This document shows positions 23,680 through 35,854 of a stretch of DNA of 64,000 bases, piece after piece. The stretch comes from JAWKHR01 sp041394725 (GTDB taxonomy: Bacteria > Acidobacteriota > Vicinamibacteria > Vicinamibacterales > SCN-69-37). The position numbers and the translations under genes were made by a program. How positions within the stretch are numbered: the stretch's first letter is position 1; each line of letters opens with the position of its first letter. The stretch is taken from NCBI GenBank assembly GCA_041394725.1, contig JAWKHR010000033.1, positions 10,416 through 74,415 of the forward strand. Reading direction: 5' to 3'. The notes beneath the pieces are model-generated. The model was not told the DNA's origin and searched no databases. It saw nothing but the letters and a program-made list of their open reading frames with translations.

Positions 23680-24771
23680 ATGGGAAAGCGAGAGTTAGTC
23701 ATCATCGCGGCCTTCCTGGTCGTCGGCGCGATCGCCTATCGGTTCACGGCGCCGCCCGCGGCCGAGGGGCAGGGCTTCTCCCTCAGCCGCCTGCTGCGGG
23801 GCGTGCGCGAGGAGGTCAACCCGGCGAGCGCCACCAGAACACATACCGGACGCATCACGGCGGCGGGGGCCCTCCGCGAGGTTCGCATCTCGGGCGTCCG
23901 CCGGCTGGTCGTCACCGGCGAGGACCGGGAGGACATCGAGTACAGCCTGGAGGTGCGATCGACGGGCCCCGACGAAGCCACGGCGGGGACGTACGCCGAC
24001 CAGACGGTGCTCGAGACCGACGACCTGGGCGACACACTGACCGTCGGGGTGGACTACCCGGCCGAGGCGAGCCAGACGGCCGGCCTCACGCTGAAGGTGC
24101 CGTCGCGGCTCGCCGTCCGGCTGGCGGGCCGGCTCGACCCCGAGGTCACCGGGGTCGCGGCGCTGCACCTGGAGGGCGCGACCGGCGACGTCACCGGGCG
24201 TGGCATCCGGGGCCCCGTGACGGGGTCGCATCGCAGCGGCCGACTGACGATCGAGGAGGCCGCTTCGGTGGACGTCACGCTGCAGGCGGCGCGCGCGGAC
24301 CTGCAGAAGGTCACCGGCGGCATCCGCATCAACGGCCAGAGCGGCGAGGTGCGCATCACGGATTCGTCGGGCGACGTCGAGATCGAGCAGCGCGGCGTGA
24401 CGATCCGGATCGAGGCGCAGGCGGGGATGATCCGCGTCGGCGGATCCGGCGGCGAGGTGCGCCTCACGGATCCGGCGGGCGAGGTGCGCGTGGACACGCG
24501 CAGCACCGAAGTCGAGGTCACCGTCGGGCCGCCCGTGCCGATGCGCCTGCTCACGAGCGGCGAGCCGCTCCGGCTGATTCTCGACGCGTCGAGCGCGGTC
24601 ACGCTCGATGCGATCGCGACGAGCGGCGGCGCGATCCAGGCCGAGGACTGGAGCCTCACGCCGGAGAAGCAGGGCGACGAGACCCGGCTCGCGCACACCT
24701 TCGGCGCCGGCACCGCGCGCATCGTCGCGCGCGACAGCGACGGGGACATTGTGATCCGCCGGCGCAAGTGA
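23680..24771 (+). CDS. DUF4097-like membrane-anchored beta-repeat protein
   Basis: 363 residues. An N-terminal helix (ELVIIAAFLVVGAIAYRFTA, about 4-23) anchors or exports it. The rest is a long run of short beta strands with repeated turn motifs (SGEVRITDSSGDVEIEQRG, GGEVRLTDPAGEVRVDTR), as in the DUF4097/adhesin-like right-handed beta-helix families. No catalytic residues were recognised. The ATG at 23680 is chosen because the membrane helix starts just after it. purC starts 53 nt downstream. Confidence 0.65.
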   Translation: MGKRELVIIAAFLVVGAIAYRFTAPPAAEGQGFSLSRLLRGVREEVNPASATRTHTGRITAAGALREVRISGVRRLVVTGEDREDIEYSLEVRSTGPDEATAGTYADQTVLETDDLGDTLTVGVDYPAEASQTAGLTLKVPSRLAVRLAGRLDPEVTGVAALHLEGATGDVTGRGIRGPVTGSHRSGRLTIEEAASVDVTLQAARADLQKVTGGIRINGQSGEVRITDSSGDVEIEQRGVTIRIEAQAGMIRVGGSGGEVRLTDPAGEVRVDTRSTEVEVTVGPPVPMRLLTSGEPLRLILDASSAVTLDAIATSGGAIQAEDWSLTPEKQGDETRLAHTFGAGTARIVARDSDGDIVIRRRK

Positions 24772-24824
24772 TACCCTGCCCCTCTTTTCGCGACCGTTTC
24801 ATTCACGACACTCACGACACGCTC

Positions 24825-25721
24825 ATGCCGACCGCAGTTGTTCTCGACACGAATCTCTCGGGGTTGACGCTCTCGCGCCGCGGCAAGGTCCGCGACGTCT
24901 ACGACCTCGGCGACCACCTCCTCATCGTCGCGACCGATCGCATCTCGGCCTTCGACTACGTGCTGGGATCGGGCATTCCCGACAAGGGCAAGGTGCTCAC
25001 GCAGCTCTCGGCCTTCTGGTTCGAGCGCTTCGCGGATCTGACGCCGCACCACATGGTGTCGATCGACGTGGCCGACTTCCCCGCCGAGACCCGGCCGCAC
25101 CACGACGTGCTGCGCGGCCGGTCGATGCTCGTGCGCAAGACGGATCCGCTGCCGGTCGAGTGCGTCGCGCGCGGCTACCTCTCCGGATCCGGATGGAAGG
25201 ACTACCAGAAGAGCGGCGCCGTCTGCGGCGTGCCGCTTCCGGTCGGTCTCCGGGACTCCGACCGGCTGCCGGCGCCGATCTTCACGCCGGCGACGAAGGC
25301 CGAGTCCGGCCACGACGAGAACATCAGCGAGGCGCAGGCGGGCGAGATCGTCGGCGCCGAGCGCATCACGCGGCTGCGCGAGCTGACGCTCACGCTCTAC
25401 GGCCAGGGCGTCGAGCACGCCGCGACGTGCGGCATCATCATCGCGGACACGAAGTTCGAGTTCGGCGTCGTCGGCGACGAGCTGATCCTCATCGACGAGG
25501 TGCTCACGCCGGACTCGTCGCGCTTCTGGCCCAAGGACGCCTACGCGCCCGGCCGGAGCCAGCCGAGCTTCGACAAGCAGTTCGTGCGCGATCACCTCGA
25601 GACCATCGGCTGGAACAAGCAGCCCCCGGTGCCGTCGCTGCCCGACGACGTGGTGACCCGGACGCGCGAGAAGTACCTCGAAGCCTACCGGCGCCTGACG
25701 GGCCGCGAGCTCGAGGTCTGA
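24825..25721 (+). CDS. purC: phosphoribosylaminoimidazole-succinocarboxamide synthase
   Basis: 298 residues. Seen: RRGKVRDVYDLGDHLLIVAT, DRISAFDYVLGSGIPDKG, VECVARGYLSGSGWKDY, DTKFEFG and LIDEVLTPDSSRFW, all SAICAR synthetase hallmarks. It joins CAIR and aspartate with ATP in purine synthesis. The length fits the longer bacterial/eukaryotic-type PurC. The ATG at 24825 gives the usual N-terminus. No other pur gene is adjacent. Confidence 0.96.
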   Translation: MPTAVVLDTNLSGLTLSRRGKVRDVYDLGDHLLIVATDRISAFDYVLGSGIPDKGKVLTQLSAFWFERFADLTPHHMVSIDVADFPAETRPHHDVLRGRSMLVRKTDPLPVECVARGYLSGSGWKDYQKSGAVCGVPLPVGLRDSDRLPAPIFTPATKAESGHDENISEAQAGEIVGAERITRLRELTLTLYGQGVEHAATCGIIIADTKFEFGVVGDELILIDEVLTPDSSRFWPKDAYAPGRSQPSFDKQFVRDHLETIGWNKQPPVPSLPDDVVTRTREKYLEAYRRLTGRELEV

Positions 25722-25723
25722 GC

Positions 25724-25936
25724 ATGATCCGCGACGACCTGTCCAGCCTGGTCCAGCAGATGCTCGACCGCGGCATCCTCTTCAACGACGCCCAGCGCGA
25801 GTTCGAACGCACGTTCATCGTCCGGGCACTCGCCAAGACGAACTACAACGTCTGCGAAGCCGCCCGGATGACGGGCCTCCACCGCAACACGCTCAGCCGC
25901 AAGATGGCGGCGTACAAGATCAAGAAAAGCGCGTGA
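25724..25936 (+). CDS. stand-alone Fis-type helix-turn-helix protein, 70 aa
   Basis: The ATG is 2 nt after the purC stop. Residues about 25-68 are a Fis/HTH_8 domain (FERTFIVRALAKTNYNVCEA, AARMTGLHRNTLSRKM), the same fold as the C-terminus of NtrX in this window. There is no receiver or AAA+ part. Such small Fis-like proteins may bend DNA or act as nucleoid factors; the role here is unknown. Tight coupling to purC suggests growth-linked expression. Confidence 0.8.
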   Translation: MIRDDLSSLVQQMLDRGILFNDAQREFERTFIVRALAKTNYNVCEAARMTGLHRNTLSRKMAAYKIKKSA

Positions 25937-25937
25937 A

Positions 25938-25957
25938 CCGGGTCCTCCAGGACCCGG
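25938..25957 (+). terminator. hairpin after the Fis-like gene, no U-tract
   Basis: CCGGGTCCTCCAGGACCCGG, a perfect palindrome just past the stop at 25936. GC-rich palindromes and CCTGGGCCC repeats continue to about 26018. There is no T-run, so it may be a Rho-dependent or processing signal. Confidence 0.4.
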
Positions 25958-26019
25958 GCCCAGCCCCAGGCTCCCTGGGACCTTGTGTCCAGGCGGTCCC
26001 CTGGGCCCCTGGGCCCCTC

Positions 26020-26049
26020 TTGACCTTCCCCTCGTCCCTTTTCTAGAAT
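26020..26049 (+). promoter_or_regulatory. sigma70-type promoter of groESL
   Basis: TTGACC (26020-26025), 18-bp spacer, TAGAAT (26044-26049). Both hexamers match consensus at 5 of 6 positions. The last T of the -10 is also the first base of the CIRCE-like repeat, so a repressor bound there would block initiation. The groES leader is about 135 nt. Confidence 0.75.
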
Positions 26050-26075
26050 TAGCAGTCGGTCACGGCGACTGCTAA
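26049..26075 (+). promoter_or_regulatory. CIRCE-type operator (HrcA site) variant
   Basis: TTAGCAGTC, 9-nt spacer, GACTGCTAA: a perfect 9-bp inverted repeat with the CIRCE spacing. The consensus is TTAGCACTC-N9-GAGTGCTAA; here one base in each arm is changed symmetrically (C to G at position 7 of the left arm), so the palindrome is kept. It follows the -10 of the groES promoter, as expected for HrcA heat-shock control. No hrcA gene is in the window. Confidence 0.85.
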
Positions 26076-26192
26076 CAGACTGTAACGTGGACTGCCAGCA
26101 GCCGCTCCCCAAGAGTTTTCACCCCGGCCTGGCCGGGCCCGAGTCCGGGTTCCGGCCAGCCGGCTGTACGCACCGCACGGGAAAGGACAGCC

Positions 26193-26480
26193 ATGAAGGT
26201 CAGACCACTGCACGACCGCATCATCGTCCAGCGCATCGAAGAGGGTGAGCAGCGCGTGGGCGGCATCATCATCCCCGATTCCGCCAAGGAGAAGCCGCAG
26301 CAGGGCAAGGTCGTCGCGGCCGGCAAGGGCAAGGTCGAGAAGGACGGCAAGGTGACGCCGCTCGACGTCAAGGCGGGAGACACGATCCTCTTCGGCAAGT
26401 ACTCGGGCCAGGAGATCAAGATCGACGGCGAGGAGTACCTCATCATGCGCGAGGAAGAGGTCCTCGGCGTCATCGAGTAG
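26193..26480 (+). CDS. groES: co-chaperonin GroES
   Basis: 95 residues, standard length. MKVRPLHDRIIVQRIEEGEQ starts the beta barrel, VGGIIIPDSAKEKPQQGKVV includes the mobile loop that binds GroEL, and EEYLIMREEEVLGVIE ends it. It caps the GroEL chamber. GGAAAGGACAGCC before the ATG holds the Shine-Dalgarno. groEL follows after 39 nt. Confidence 0.98.
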   Translation: MKVRPLHDRIIVQRIEEGEQRVGGIIIPDSAKEKPQQGKVVAAGKGKVEKDGKVTPLDVKAGDTILFGKYSGQEIKIDGEEYLIMREEEVLGVIE

Positions 26481-26519
26481 CCCTTCGGATTCCCGAGAGT
26501 TTTTCCAACGGAGTGAGCA

Positions 26520-28148
<1,629 letters not shown>

Positions 28149-28205
28149 GCCGGCACGCGCGGAACGTGGAACTTCGACGCTAGACGTTCGAACGCCGAAA
28201 GTCGA

Positions 28206-28241
28206 AAGGCCCGGCTGGCCATGCCAGCCGGGCCTTTTTCT
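28206..28241. terminator. intrinsic terminator after groEL, possibly bidirectional
   Basis: A 14-bp perfect stem (AAGGCCCGGCTGGC / GCCAGCCGGGCCTT), 3-nt loop CAT, followed by a T-run on the plus strand. On the minus strand the same stem is followed by TTTCGACTTTC, so it may also stop the tonB-like transcript coming from the right. Confidence 0.9.
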
Positions 28242-28290
28242 TGTCTGACTTCGTTGAAACAAGGTCGCGCCGAAGGCGCCACCATGATTC

Positions 28291-28317
28291 GACGTTCGAA
28301 CTTCCCGGTTCGAAGTT
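28291..28317. repeat. TTCGAA inverted repeat
   Basis: TTCGAAC, TTCCCG, GTTCGAA form a perfect inverted repeat, nested with a second one (AACTTC ... GAAGTT). GACGTTCGAAC at its left edge recurs at 28183-28193, before the terminator. It lies between that terminator and the 3' end of the tonB-like gene. Confidence 0.45.
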
Positions 28318-28343
28318 TCGCGAACGCCCCGCAGGGGCCGTCC

Positions 28344-29213
28344 CTAATGCAGCCGGAACTCGAGGATCAGCGTCACCTGCACCGGGACCGCGCGGCCCTG
28401 GAACATGCCGGGCTTGAAGCGCCAGAGCTTGGCCGCCTTCATGGCCTCCTGGTCCAGGCCGAAGGTGCGATCGAGCGACCGGGCGACGCGCACGTCACCG
28501 ACCGTGCCGTCGGGCATGACGATCACGTCGAGCCAGACCTCGCCCTGGATCTTGGCGCGCATGGCCTCGCTCGTGTACTTCGGGTCTTCCTTGCGGAGGA
28601 GCGTCGGGTTGCTCACGCCGGAGCCGGGCTGGTACGCCCCGCCGCCGAACCCGCCGCCTGTTCCCTCGCCCACGCCGTTGCCCGTGCCGGAGCCGATCCC
28701 GCCGCCCCGACCGCCGCCGCCATAGCTCGCGAGCGAGACCGAGTTGAGGCCCGACGCCTGGAGCACGGACGCGTCGGCCGTGACGACCGGCGTGTTCAGC
28801 ACGGGAATCGGCGGCGGAGGCGTGACCGGAACCGGCGGCGGAGGCGTCACCGGAATCGGCTCGGGCGCCTTCGGCTTGGGAATCTCCATGGCCTTCGGCG
28901 GCGCCGGCGCGGGGCTGCCGCCCCCGCCGCCGCCCGGGCCTGGCGTCTGCAGGTGGACGACGAGATCCGCCTTGAGGGGCGGCGGCTCGAAGACCGACTG
29001 GGCCGGGCCGAGGCTGAACACGAAGAGCACGAGCGCGAGCAGCAACCCGTGCAGCGCCAGCGACGCGCCGGACGCGCCCGTCAGGCGCTTGAGCCAGTGC
29101 TCGTCCTTGGGCCCGAACGTCGTGGTTGCCGCCAGCCAGCCGGAGGCCACGACGCCCTGACCGGCGCCCGACACCGTCACCGGCGTCTCTGGAATCTTCT
29201 TGTCCATGGACAC
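28344..29213 (-). CDS. TonB-family energy transducer
   Basis: 289 residues with classical TonB layout. A cytoplasmic N-terminus, one membrane anchor (ASLALHGLLLALVLFVFSLG, about 50-69), a long Pro/Gly spacer with PPPPVPVTPPPPIPV and Gly-rich blocks, and a C-terminal TonB domain (about 200-289) with AKIQGEVWLDVIVMPDGTVG and LWRFKPGMFQGRAVPVQVTL. It would pass proton-motive-force energy to outer-membrane receptors. ExbB/ExbD are not adjacent. The start may be GTG 29213 or ATG 29207. Confidence 0.88.
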   Translation of the reverse strand: MSMDKKIPETPVTVSGAGQGVVASGWLAATTTFGPKDEHWLKRLTGASGASLALHGLLLALVLFVFSLGPAQSVFEPPPLKADLVVHLQTPGPGGGGGGSPAPAPPKAMEIPKPKAPEPIPVTPPPPVPVTPPPPIPVLNTPVVTADASVLQASGLNSVSLASYGGGGRGGGIGSGTGNGVGEGTGGGFGGGAYQPGSGVSNPTLLRKEDPKYTSEAMRAKIQGEVWLDVIVMPDGTVGDVRVARSLDRTFGLDQEAMKAAKLWRFKPGMFQGRAVPVQVTLILEFRLH

Positions 29214-29230
29214 TTGACCCGTCTCAGACC

Positions 29231-29236
29231 AGTATA
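29231..29236 (-). promoter_or_regulatory. -10 element of the tonB-like gene
   Basis: Minus-strand TATACT ends 17 nt before the GTG at 29213. No -35 hexamer at the usual distance was recognised. Confidence 0.4.
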
Positions 29237-29443
29237 CTCACCGCATCGGCCGCCTGTTTCCGTGACAAAACTGTGCAAGACCGATACCGCCCGTCACGCC
29301 CTGCCTGGGCGGGGTCCGTCCGCGGGCCTCGTCACCGGAACCTGACACCTGATTAGGACGTCCGACGCCCGCGGAAGGCCGCCCGGCGGCGGCCACGGGT
29401 GTAGAATCGAAGAAGAGCGGCGGCTGAGATCCTGGAGCCCATC

Positions 29444-29590
29444 ATGCGCCTTGGCATTCCCGAACTCCTCGTCATCCTGTTCATCATCCTGCTGATCTTC
29501 GGATCGCGGCGCCTTCCGGACCTCGCGAGCGGCCTCGGCAAGAGCATCAAGAACTTCAAGGACGCGACCAAGGACGGCGCCAAGGACTGA
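29444..29590 (+). CDS. tatA: very short TatA/E-type twin-arginine translocase protein
   Basis: 48 residues. The membrane helix GIPELLVILFIILLIFGSRR is followed by the conserved LPDLASGLGKSIKNFKDA amphipathic helix with the FG hinge, then DGAKD and stop. This is the TatA/E pattern, but most TatA proteins have 60-90 residues, so the acidic tail is nearly absent. A TAGAAT at 29402-29407 may be its -10. CTGGAG lies 6-11 nt before the ATG. No tatB or tatC is adjacent. Confidence 0.85.
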   Translation: MRLGIPELLVILFIILLIFGSRRLPDLASGLGKSIKNFKDATKDGAKD

Positions 29591-29611
29591 TCCCCGCGGG
29601 CCGTCCGGCCC

Positions 29612-31558
<1,947 letters not shown>

Positions 31559-31559
31559 G

Positions 31560-33873
31560 TCACCGCTTGCGCCCGCGGCCGCGCCCGCCCCGGCTCGCGG
31601 CCTTGCGGAAGGCCCGCTCGCGCGGGCCGGGGCGCGAAGGTCCGGCCCCAGCAGTCGGCGCGTGGACTCGCCGCGCGGACCGTGCTTCGTCCCCATGCCG
31701 TCCACTGTCCCTTCCCGTCCCGGGCGCCTTCGGCCGCCGCGCCTCCACCACCCGTTCCGTCTTCCGCGTGCTCGAGGATGTCGGTCAGGCCGAGGTCGAT
31801 CTGCCGGCGTTCAGTCCACGCGATGACCTGGTGCCGACGCGGTCGCCCAGCCAAGATACCGGCCACGGCGATCGCCGCGCAGCGAGTGCGCGCGCTCCGG
31901 CTGGCCAGTCGTCGGCCATGGTCGAGATCATGGACCATGCCTTCCACGAGGTCTCGACCAGCTCGATGTAGGCCGAACGCCGACACGCCCGTGATGTAGC
32001 CGTCGAAGGTGTCGCCGACCTTGTCGGCCATGAACCGCACCTTCTTCCACTGCACGAGCTCGCGCTCGGCGTCCGCCGCGCGGCGCTCGCGCTCGGACGT
32101 GTGGCGCGCGATCTCGGGCATCTCCTCCGCGAGTTCCTCGCGGCGTTCCTCGTCGAGCCCGTGGCGCGGGCCCGCAGCACGCGGTGGACGACGAGATCCG
32201 GGTATCGCCGGATGGGCGCGTGAAGTGCGTACATACCTCGGCCGCGAGGCAAAATGGCCCAGGTTCACCGGGTCGTAGCGCGCCTTCTGCATCGTCCGCA
32301 ACAGGAGGAAGGCGATCGGCTTCTCCTCGGGCGTGCCCTGGATCTTTGCACGACTTCTGGAGGTCGCCCGGCGCGGGATCGCCCTTGGTGCCGGGCGTGT
32401 GCTTGAGCGTCGAGATGAACTCCTCGAAGACCTCGACTTTCGCAGGGTCGGGGCCTCGTGGGCGCGGTACGCGCCAGCACGTGGTGCGCCTCGAGGTGGC
32501 TCGCGACGGTCTCGTTCGCGAGGCGTATCTCGATGATCCGGTGCGCGACGTTGCGCTCCGCCGCGACGATGGTCTCGACAGGCCTATCGTCGTCGAGCAC
32601 GAACTCCGCCTCCTTCAGGTCGAGTCGATCGACCCGCGCCGCTGCCGGCGACGTGCCGCTCGAAGAGCGCGTGCAGGCAGCTCGGGCAGCGGCACGAGCG
32701 GCGCGTGCTCCTCGCGGAGCGCGGCGTCACGGTCGGTGAGGATCGCGTTGACCTGGGTGTAGGTCATCCGGGCATGGCTGCGGATGACGCCATCGTGCAG
32801 CTCGTGCGCACGACCCGGCCGTTCCGCCGGTCCACCTCCATCAGGCACGACTGGACCAGCCGGTCGACGTGCGGGTTCAGGCTGCACAGCCCGGTCGAGA
32901 GCGAGGACGGGAACATGTGGACCGCGCGCTCGGGGAAATACACCGAGGTGCCGCGCTCGTAGGCGTCCGCGTCGAGCGCGCTGCCCTCCGTCACGTAGTG
33001 CGCCACGTCGGCGATGTGCACCGCGAGCCAGTAGTTGCCGTTCGGCAGCTCGTCGAGCGAGAGGGCGTCGTCGAAGTCGCGGGCGTGCTCGCCGTCGATC
33101 GTGACCGTCGGCCAGTCGCGGAAATCCGTCCGGCCCCGGATGTCCTTCGGGCGGACCGTGTCCCCGAGCCGGCGCGCCTCGGCCTCCGCCTCCGCGCCGT
33201 GCGCGTCGGGCAGGTTGTACTTGGCAATCATCACGGCCGTGTCCACGCCCGGGTCCTCGAGCGCGCCGAGCACGTCGATGACGCGGCCCAGGGCGGGGCG
33301 GGTCGGCGTGGGCCAGCGCGTGATCTGGGCCAGGACCATCTGGCCGGGCTCGGCCCCGCGCGCGTCGGCGGGCGGCACCTGCAGGTCCATCATCACGCGC
33401 CGGTCGAACGGCACGACGAAGCCGAGGCCCGACTCGTCGCGCTCGTACCGGCCGACGATCCGCTCGGCGCCGCGCTCCAGGATCCGCACGATGCGGCCCT
33501 CGGCGCGTGCCGCGTCGCGCCGGTGCTCGACCCGGACGACCACGCGATCGCCATGGACCGCCTGGTTGAGGTTGTTGCCGGCGATGTAGATCCCGCGCGG
33601 GTGTTCCTCGTCCGGGGTCTCCGGATCCACGAACGCGAAGCCGCGCGTGTTGATCGAGACACGGCCCACGACCAGGTTCATCAGGTCGGGCAGGCCGAAC
33701 CGGTGCCCGCGGATCTCGATCAGCGCGCCCGACGCCACGAGGGACTTGAGGCGGCGCTTGAAGGCCGGGCGTTCGTCCCGGGCGATGCGCAGGACCTGGA
33801 GGAGTTCGCGCGCGGTCGCGGGATGGTCCACCCGCTCTCGCATGAGTCGAAGGACGTCGTCGTCGGACAGCAT
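31560..33873 (-). pseudogene. rnr: ribonuclease R, broken by several frameshifts in this sequence
   Basis: From the ATG at 33873 an open frame of about 355 residues carries the winged-helix, cold-shock and early RNB parts (RGFAFVDPETPDEEHPRGIY, DGEHARDFDDALSLDEL with the catalytic Asp cluster, and YFPERAVHMFPSSLSTGLCS). After about 32815 the RNase R sequence continues in alternating frames: RMTYTQVNAILTDRDAALRE, VETIVAAERNVAHRIIE, LVQWKKVRFMADKVGDTFDG and ERRQIDLGLTDILEH, ending in the Arg/Gly-rich tail at 31560. At least six single-base shifts are needed. Whole length and order are normal, so sequence errors are more likely than decay. Confidence 0.85.
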
Positions 33874-33935
33874 GTGTCTGGTCAGTCTACCTTTCCCACC
33901 CAACCGGAGGCCCGGCCGCGTGGTCTACTGGTCTG

Positions 33936-34598
33936 GTGACGGTGCACGCCGCCGACCTCGTGTCGATGCTCAGGCCCGCTTCCCCCGCCGCGTCCGCCAG
34001 CCAGGGTGGCCTCGGCGAGGAGTCGCGCGAGACCGCGCAGGTCCGCGCGTGGCTCGACGCGGCGCGCGCGGGAGACCGCGAGGCCTTCGGTGCGCTGGTG
34101 GGCCTCCACCAGTCGGCCGTGTTCCGGACCGCCCTCGCCGCGCTCGGCGACCCGGCCGAGGCCGAGGACGTCGCCCAGGAGGCGTTCGTGGTCGCCTGGC
34201 GCAAGCTCGGCGCGTTTCGTGGCGACGCGACGTTCCGGACGTGGCTGCTGACGATCACCTGGCGCAAGGCGCTCGATCGCCGGCGAGGCTGGCGGCTGCG
34301 CCGGCAGCGCCGGGTCGAGCCCGTGGCCGCCGAACGCGAGGATCCCATCGAGCGACTGCCGGTGACGGATCCCGATCCCGAACGCGCGGCGGTCGCGGCG
34401 GACCTGCTCCGACGCGTCACCGCGTGCATCCACCGCCTGTCGCCCACGCTTCGCGACACGTTGCTGCTGGCCGCCTCTGGCGAACACACGTACGACCAGA
34501 TTGCCGCGCTGCTCGGCGTGCCGGTGGGCACCGTCAAGTGGCGCGTCTCCGAGGCGAGGCGCGGTGACGCGCGATCTCGGCGCGGCCCGGGGTCCTGA
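33936..34598 (+). CDS. ECF-type RNA polymerase sigma factor
   Basis: 220 residues. Region 2 (about 45-115) has GDPAEAEDVAQEAFVVAWRK and FRTWLLTITWRKALDRRR. Region 4 (about 155-210) has SPTLRDTLLLAASGEHTYDQ and IAALLGVPVGTVKWRVSEAR. It is paired with a membrane anti-sigma-like gene just downstream. The last 10 residues are Arg-rich and the reading frame of the following gene begins inside them, so the 3' end may be shifted. It diverges from rnr; the 62-nt gap carries a minus-strand TAGACT for rnr. Confidence 0.9.
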   Translation: MTVHAADLVSMLRPASPAASASQGGLGEESRETAQVRAWLDAARAGDREAFGALVGLHQSAVFRTALAALGDPAEAEDVAQEAFVVAWRKLGAFRGDATFRTWLLTITWRKALDRRRGWRLRRQRRVEPVAAEREDPIERLPVTDPDPERAAVAADLLRRVTACIHRLSPTLRDTLLLAASGEHTYDQIAALLGVPVGTVKWRVSEARRGDARSRRGPGS

Positions 34599-35136
34599 CG
34601 AGGAGGACGGTCGCGGCGTCTCACGACGCGATGGATCACGCCATCGACCTGGCCGCGCGCGGCATCGTGGACGCGCCGGTGCCACGACCTGCTGCGATCG
34701 CGTGATCGCGCGACTGCCGGCCGGACAGCCGCCGGCCGCAGTGGGTCGCGTGGGTCGCACCGGTGGCGGCCGTCGCTGCCACCACGGCCATCGTCGTGAC
34801 GGTGCGGGCTCTGGGCGTGCCGGAGCCCGCGCCGACACTGCCCGCCGTCGGGCCGGTGCCGGCGATCGGGACCGCGGCGGCCGAGGCGTCGCGCTGCCGC
34901 CGGCCGTCGTGCCGGCGCCACGGCCGATCGACACGATCGCGCCGCCGGAACCGAGCGCGGCCGAGCGCGCGTGGGAAGCCCGCGCGGTGCCCGCCCTGGC
35001 CGACCCGGATCCGGTGACGATTGTCGCGATCCAACCGGCACCGCCCGAGATCCCTCTACTGGGAGTCACGCCGCTCGCGACCGCGCCGCTCGTCATGCCG
35101 CCCGTCGGCGGAGGCGCGCCACGGGATCGGCGCTGA
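34564..35136 (+). pseudogene. membrane anti-sigma-like protein, frameshifted
   Basis: Coding signal continues over about 190 codons but switches frame at least three times. Pieces: MDHAIDLAARGIVDAPV, VIARLPAGQPPAA, a membrane helix WVAWVAPVAAVAATTAIVV, a Pro/Ala linker, and a Pro-rich end (DPVTIVAIQPAPPEIPLLG) running to TGA at 35136. One helix after a short cytoplasmic part, directly behind an ECF sigma gene, is the layout of anti-sigma factors. No zinc-binding HxxxCxxC is seen. Boundaries are approximate. Confidence 0.55.
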
Positions 35137-35158
35137 CCCGAGGACGAAAGGACACCCG

Positions 35159-35842
35159 ATGCGTCAGTCACTCTTCGCCGCCGCCCTGCTTGCGGTCGCC
35201 GTCCCGGCGATCGCCGCCGCCCAGGTCCCGACCACGCCGGTCACGCCCGCCGCGCCGCCATCCGCGCTGCTCGTGCGGCCACCCGCCGGACCGGCGACGC
35301 CGGCGCCCGTGCGCGCCGGCCAGGCCGTGTCCACACGGCCGCCGTCGGCCACGGCCGCCGTGCCCGCCGCGCCGCCCCAGCCGCGGGCGCAGCAGACGCC
35401 GCGTGCCGTGCGCCGCAACGTCAAGCTCGATCTCGCCATCACCGACACGTACGGCGGCACGCCGACGACGAAGACCGTCACCGTGCTGATCGCCAGCGGC
35501 GAGAACGGCATGATCCGCACGGCCAACCGCCTGACGAACGGCATGGGCGTGGAGTTGAACGTCGATGCCACCGCCCAGATCCAGCCCGTGGCGGGCCCGA
35601 ATGGCGTCGAGAGCATCTGGGTCCGCGTGACGTTCGAGTACACGCCCGCGCAGGGTGAGAACCAGAACGGCACCTCCACGAATCCGATGACGGGCGCCAT
35701 GCAGCCGCAGCATCCCGCGCAGTTGCACGAAAGCCTCACCGTCGTGCTCGAGGACGGCACGCCGCTGCTGGTGTCGCAGTCGGCGGACCCGGCCACCGAG
35801 CGGCAGGTGAAGGTGGAGCTGACGGCGACGATCCAGCGGTAG
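35159..35842 (+). CDS. secreted protein of unknown function, third gene of the ECF module
   Basis: 227 residues. A signal peptide (SLFAAALLAVAVPAIAAAQV, about 4-23) is followed by a Pro/Ala/Thr-rich region to about 85 and a beta-rich domain: VKLDLAITDTYGGTPTTKTV, and SLTVVLEDGTPLLVSQSADP near the C-terminus. No known catalytic motif. AAAGGA before the ATG is a good Shine-Dalgarno, 22 nt after the anti-sigma-like gene, so it is probably a target or effector of the same ECF unit (inference). Confidence 0.7.
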   Translation: MRQSLFAAALLAVAVPAIAAAQVPTTPVTPAAPPSALLVRPPAGPATPAPVRAGQAVSTRPPSATAAVPAAPPQPRAQQTPRAVRRNVKLDLAITDTYGGTPTTKTVTVLIASGENGMIRTANRLTNGMGVELNVDATAQIQPVAGPNGVESIWVRVTFEYTPAQGENQNGTSTNPMTGAMQPQHPAQLHESLTVVLEDGTPLLVSQSADPATERQVKVELTATIQR

Positions 35843-35854
35843 GCGTCCTGCGGC

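Noticed and set aside
28183..28320. tRNA-like GTTCGAA sequence
   Set aside because: Resembles the T-loop core but no acceptor, D or anticodon stems can be drawn around it.
31560..33873. Programmed ribosomal frameshifting in rnr
   Set aside because: Too many shifts, in both directions, without slippery sites; RNase R is not known to be frameshifted, so sequence error is preferred.
33874..33935. Leaderless-type -10 for the ECF sigma gene at 33936
   Set aside because: TCTACT lies 6 nt before the GTG but lacks the critical A of TANNNT, so it was not counted with the five clear cases.
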